Shown here: positions 59,831 through 64,000 of the stretch, piece by piece
Layout of the letters: every line of letters starts with the position of its first letter
How positions within the stretch are numbered: position 1 is the stretch's first letter
Translations under genes and position numbers: made by a program
NCBI GenBank assembly: GCA_007922195.1
Contig: ML681994.1
Location: 45,582,314 to 45,646,313 of the forward strand
Direction of reading: 5' to 3'
DNA from: Podocnemis expansa
Taxonomy: Eukaryota; Chordata; Testudines; Podocnemididae
Length of the DNA stretch: 64,000 nucleotides
Notes under the pieces: model-generated
Seen by the model: the letters and a program-made list of their open reading frames with translations, nothing else
Told to the model about the DNA's origin: nothing
The model's database searches: none

Positions 59831-60380
59831 TATAAAAAGCAAGAAAAAAAGAAAGCATTTCAAAGCAATATACTAATATAGAGAATATATTCGATATTAA
59901 ATAATATATACATCTAGTAATATATATATTATATATAGTATAAAAAGCAAGACAAAAGAACACAGCATTTCAAAACAATATACTAATATATAGAATATAT
60001 TCGATATTAAACATTATATATCTAGTAATATATATTATATATAATATAAAAAGCAAGACAAAAGAACACAGCATTTCAAAGCAACATACTAATATACAGA
60101 ATTTATTCTACATTAAATATTATATATCTAGTCATATATATTATATATAATTTAAAAAGCAAGAAAAAGAACAGCATTTCAAAGCAATATAGAATATATT
60201 CAATATTAAATATATATATCTAGTAATATATATTATATAATATAAAAATCAAGAAAAAAGAACACAGCAAGCACTATTCTAATATATAGAATATATTCTA
60301 TATTAAATTTTATATATCTAGTAATATCTTATATATAATATAAAAAAGCAAGAAAAAAGAATGCAGCATTTCAAAGGCAT
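59831..60380. repeat. AT-rich tandem array, unit about 90-108 bp
   Basis: The unit starts TATAAAAAGCAAG at 59831, 59939, 60045, 60151, 60241 and 60339, giving lengths of 108, 106, 106, 90 and 98. Each unit includes CATTTCAAAGCAATATAC, GAATATATTC, and ATCTAGTAATATATATTA, which is self-complementary. It could form cruciforms. It lies in the MYF5 upstream interval and may vary in copy number. Confidence 0.9.
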
Positions 60381-60867
60381 CCCTCCTCCAGTAAGAATCA
60401 CATTGGTCGTTTTAAAAACTTTTTATTTAAAAAAACCCACATTTTAATGCGATCCCCCCATAAAAAGTAATTGGTTTTTAAAGGAAAATGTATTGAATTT
60501 TATTTCGGGACTTTTCTCCCTTTTTTCTGAAATGGCTTGTGTTTATGTGACAACAGAGGGAAAGGGAGTAAACCAAAAGAAACATCAAAGCAAACAAGGC
60601 AAGAGTTAGACTGACGTTTTGTCACACTGAGCGGTGTAAGAGTTTCAAGGAATCGGAATCAAGGTGGCAGACAAAGCAGCCGTGGAGCATTTGGGGATGA
60701 AATGCAAATATGAGTGTCTCAAAAAATATACTCCACAGCTTAAATGTTGGGCGCCTGAGGTGAGGGGATGATAGGAGCATGCGTGTGAGGGGGTGGTTGC
60801 GGTGCATAACTGTTGGGACCCTAGTGATGGGTTCATTTTGTACTTGAAAAGCATCAGATCTCGTATG
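60381..60867. other. Spacer upstream of MYF5, no gene recognised
   Basis: Two overlapping minus-strand frames near 60.6-60.9 kb are open, but neither has a domain or convincing start. No repeat is recognised. Confidence 0.5.
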
Positions 60868-61200
60868 TTGCAAAGGGGTGGCCGTGTTAGTCTAAATCAA
60901 CAAAACAAACAAGGAGTTCTGTGGCACTTTGAAAGACTAACAAATTTATTTATCGCATGAGCTTTGGTGGGAGAAAAATCCCACTTTGTCAAGCACTTTG
61001 AAGATGAGGAATTTACAGAAGGGGAGGAAAATAAATGCAGGGAAGTGTAGTCATGGGATCAGGTCTGACTGTTCCCATGATTTACACTTCCCTGCATTTA
61101 TTTTCCTCCCCTTCTGTACTTTCCCCATCTTCAAACCGTCTGACGAGGTGGCGTTTTTGTCCCAGGATGGTCATACGATAAATGAATGAGTCTTTAGCAG
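60868..61200. mobile_element. Palindromic Penelope-like terminus, best preserved copy
   Basis: The left arm is complete: GGGGTGGCCGTGTTAGTC, AACAAACAAGGAGTTCTGTGG, GAAAGACTAACAAATTTATT, ATCGCATGAGC, AGAAAAATCCCACTTTGTC. The core has GGAAAATAAATGCAGGG, a reversed TTCCCTGCATTTATTTTCC, and CCCCTTCTGTACTTTCC. The right arm is shortened after GTCTGACGAGGTGG, ending near GAGTCTTTAGCAGTGC. The core at 17.74-17.82 kb is the same. Confidence 0.8.
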
Positions 61201-62156
61201 TGCGGCAGCTCATGTATGTAACTAATTATAAGGCCGTTACCATGGTCCTCAATCCAAGCCAAAATCCCTTTCGTTTGCCTGCACAAGAGATCTGGGTTAT
61301 AAATATGTAACAATTGATCCTGAACGTATTGAGGTTTTCTTTTGGAGGCTCCTTGGTTTAGCACGCCCAGCACAATCCCAGCCAAGCAAACTCAGAGAAA
61401 AGTGGCTACTGCTCTGGAAAATTAGGGCAAAACCCCCATTGGGGGTCGGTGGGAGCTAAGCCTGACGCTGCAGAGCTGGAAACTTTGATCCGCCGTGCAT
61501 CAGGGATGCTTTTCCAGATGCGTTTGGTGACATGAGTTCAAACTAGCCTGGAAAACGTCGACTCGGTGAAAAGTTTAGCTCCTGGGCAGATCCGCTGCAG
61601 GCTGCCAAGCTTGCCAGCCAGCCGAGGTGGCCGCCAGCTGCCCGCCTCCAGAAATCAGGAGCAACAAACACTCCTGGACGTGCTAAACTTTTGGTTGCCC
61701 CCAGCGCTGGGAGCGGCGCACACCTAAGTAAACACATTAGTACCTGCCAGAGCTGCGGGAAGGCTCGCTGTGGGAGCCAGCTGAAGAAGACATTGGCCTC
61801 TGCTGGCATCCTGGGGCTCCCAAGAGAGATCAAAGGGAGCAGAGTTTTTACCAGCCCTGCGAAGGAGCAAAGTTGCTGGTTCCTGCTGCTAGAGAAGGGG
61901 AAACCCAAGCGAGCACACGGCTGAGTTATTCAAGTCCTCCCACAGCCCCCTGTGACTCTTCTGGTGGAAACTATAAAGGGGCAAAGCTCTGGCAAAACTC
62001 CTTCAAAGTCAACTAAGGGTCCTCTGGAGTGTTTCAAAGAGGACTTTGAATAAAACTGCACCGCCACGTTGCTCTTTTTGGGCTTCAGCAAGAAAGTTGG
62101 ACCCAATTCCGGCTGCCCTACTGGGGAAAACTTTCCCTGGGCTTGATAACTTGCCA
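61201..62156. other. Low-repeat region, candidate regulatory
   Basis: There are no recognisable exons or repeats. CAGCTG E-boxes lie near 61637 and 61778. Open frames on both strands near 61.5-61.9 kb have no domain. It may include enhancers of MYF5 or MYF6, judged only by position. Confidence 0.4.
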
Positions 62157-62266
62157 AGCTGCAGCCCTGTTAGTCTGGTTCAGCAAAACACACAAGGAGT
62201 CCTGTGGCACTTAAAGCTTAACAAATGTATCTATGGCATGGACTTTCCTGGGAGAAAATCCCAGAA
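62157..62266 (+). mobile_element. Penelope-like terminus, single arm
   Basis: GCTGCAGCCCTGTTAGTC, then CACAAGGAGTCCTGTGGCAC, then GGCATGGACTTTCCTGGGAG and AAAATCCC. The partner arm is missing. Confidence 0.7.
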
Positions 62267-64000
62267 GTTTTAGCTGAACAAGCATCAGGCCCACTAGCTG
62301 TTAATCTACAGTTAATTAGATTGAAATCTTTAGTCATTTCACTTAAGAGGAGAGCAATACAGTGATTGAGTATTATGGGTGGGATTTCAAACCCGGCTCA
62401 TCTACTTTAAAATCCCTCCCCTCCCATCCAGATTCTATCTTTTCCACCTGAGATTTCTTTCTCGTCCTCAAGGATGTCTCCACTACAACGACCACTTGCA
62501 CCATGTCCAGTGAATGACCCCACTGTGTCTTTCCTGATGTATTATAATGGCTGCTCGAAATAAATGGGCCCATCAAATGCCCTCCTCACCACTCCCAGTA
62601 TATATATATAAAAAACCCAATTATGAGTTAAGAATTAAACAATGCAGGTGAAGATGGAGGAGACAAGCCTTAAACCAGGCATTTGGAGCATAATGTTGCC
62701 AGCTTTGTTCCACACTTAATAAAATGTAGTCAGGAAAATCTCTTTCATTAGTTTAAACCTGATAACTTTGCCCATCCCCCTCTGGAAAGAGGCTGGATTA
62801 AATCACAAACTGCTTATCTTCACCGAGTTATTGCCTCTTGATTTTGTGCTTCCAGGGCCCTGTTTGCTTTGGCTTTAGACTTAGGTAAAGATTATCATTA
62901 TTAATATCATCAAACCCAAACATTTTAATTGCAAACACACAGAGGACTTGCTTTGGGAAGCCGTACATGTCAGCCACAGCCATCGAGGTCACAGAGCCTC
63001 TCTTTGGGAAATATTGTCTTTATTTAATGAAAAACCAAACTTACTCCAAGCAGTTTCTCACGTTACCCCGCTGCTGGAGACGACACGGATTTCGGGGTCC
63101 AAACACAGCCGGCCAGGATAGGGGTTTGACCTTAATGCTAGGATGTGAAGAAAACCTGCCGGGAACAGGGACCAAGAAAGAATGTGGGTTTTCCCTCCAT
63201 AAAATGTGCATGAGATGGTCTTTACATTCTCATTTTGAGGGGAGTTACAATTTTAAGGCTTTGCTCAGGAAAAATAAAGCGAACGAGAGTTTTGCTTGAG
63301 TGGGTAGATGGTCCTTAGTTACTTGGGCATTGAATTATTAAGAACAACAAATTTCTAGCACGCGGGTCAAAAGCTTATTTGCCGATTTCTGCTCCCTGCA
63401 AGAGGGCAGCAGCCCCACTCTCTCCCCACAAGCCATCGATATTGGGTGGAAACCCATCCTCTTGGGAGGTGTCCATTTCCCAAGCTCCTGCCTTGGGCTC
63501 CTGCACAGCAACAAGTGTATTTCAGCCAGGAGGGGAGGGGGATCCATGGTGCACCCTCACCATCTTGACTCTGTTTGTTACCGCTGCAGATTGTCTCAGC
63601 CTCGCACCCAACAGCTGGAAATCCTCTGATTTAAGTGGCAGGCTTCAAAACAAACCACCACCAACTGCTCAGGCAAACAAAAAGGCGGCGCAGGGGAATG
63701 GCAGAGGGGCGGAAGGGGGAGCTGGGAGCCTCCCGCAGCCGGGCACTGCAGCCCCCAAAGGCTGCCGGGGGGAGACAGCAGGGGCATTTCCAACGCCCCC
63801 CCCGTTAGTTTCCACTAAGCCATGGGGTGGGGGCCTCAGTTGTTTTAGTGGCCCTCCCTTGCCAAGCTCACCAAGAGATCTGCTGCAAGCCCCAAAAACC
63901 CGACTGGGAGGAGCTCCTGCTTCTCCCCCCGCAGCAGCCAGGCTTTGTTTTTCTGCAGCCCTGACCCAAAGGCTTCAAGTGCCCCCCCCAGCCACTTAAC
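62267..64000. promoter_or_regulatory. Low-repeat region at window end, candidate regulatory or MYF6-proximal
   Basis: The stretch at about 62740-63340 is rich in A/T motifs such as GATTATCATTATTAATATC and lacks repeats, which suggests old non-coding constraint. From 63.4 kb the sequence becomes GC-rich, and the ORF at 63379-63999 is open mostly because of that composition. No MYF6 exon was found. By synteny, MYF6 would be expected beyond this end on the minus strand. Confidence 0.35.

Noticed and set aside
63379..63999. 206-codon ORF at the window end, considered as MYF6 or another gene
   Set aside because: No bHLH, His/Cys or helix III motif is present, it is on the wrong strand for MYF6, and the composition is low-complexity GC-rich.
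1..64000. CRISPR arrays, operons, phage or plasmid systems
   Set aside because: No direct-repeat array with unique spacers, no bacterial gene density and no Shine-Dalgarno patterns are present. The window is vertebrate.

Overview
The window is vertebrate nuclear DNA, most likely from a turtle. The evidence is two host genes in known vertebrate synteny plus a sauropsid repeat load: CR1 LINEs with an esterase-type ORF1, Penelope-like elements, PIF/Harbinger MITEs and many hAT elements. I judge turtle against crocodilian from repeat style, not from a species-specific marker. There is no prokaryotic gene structure, operon, CRISPR array or tRNA/rRNA gene that I can support.

Host genes. The + strand carries the last coding exon of LIN7A at 3562-3774. 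Intron lies upstream, and a long AT-rich 3' UTR or flank runs to roughly 7.1 kb. The - strand carries a complete three-exon MYF5 gene at 55376-57228. The two genes are convergent, the arrangement known for LIN7A and MYF5 in other vertebrates. The predicted MYF5 is 216 residues, with clean splice sites and an intact frame. It is shorter than the roughly 255-residue mammalian protein, GC-rich and divergent, and it has Gln where other myogenic factors have the junction Lys of the myogenic code. The 6.7 kb upstream of MYF5 (57.3-64 kb) should point toward MYF6, which is not in the window. It holds low-repeat stretches that are candidates for muscle enhancers, and an AT-rich tandem array.

The 48 kb between the genes is dominated by mobile DNA. 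CR1 copies lie at 7.7-10.5, 12.2-12.9, 20.1-20.7, 27.6-28.3 and 39.9-47.0 kb; the last is close to full length. hAT-type elements with 8-bp target duplications occur at 13.2, 19.2, 23.2, 27.4, 27.7, 40.4, 41.7 and 53.1 kb, and several have GC-rich tandem repeats inside. A broken Harbinger transposase lies at 36.2-37.1 kb, with MITEs at 9.5, 15.6, 21.0, 32.9 and 47.6 kb. Penelope-like termini are often palindromic.

The best structural story is at 39.8-47.4 kb. A Penelope-like element was split by a CR1. A 2.3-kb hAT then entered the CR1 ORF1, and a 195-bp hAT MITE and a 41-bp minisatellite now lie inside that hAT. I found no new defence or biosynthetic system. The most consequential observation is the MYF5 substitution.
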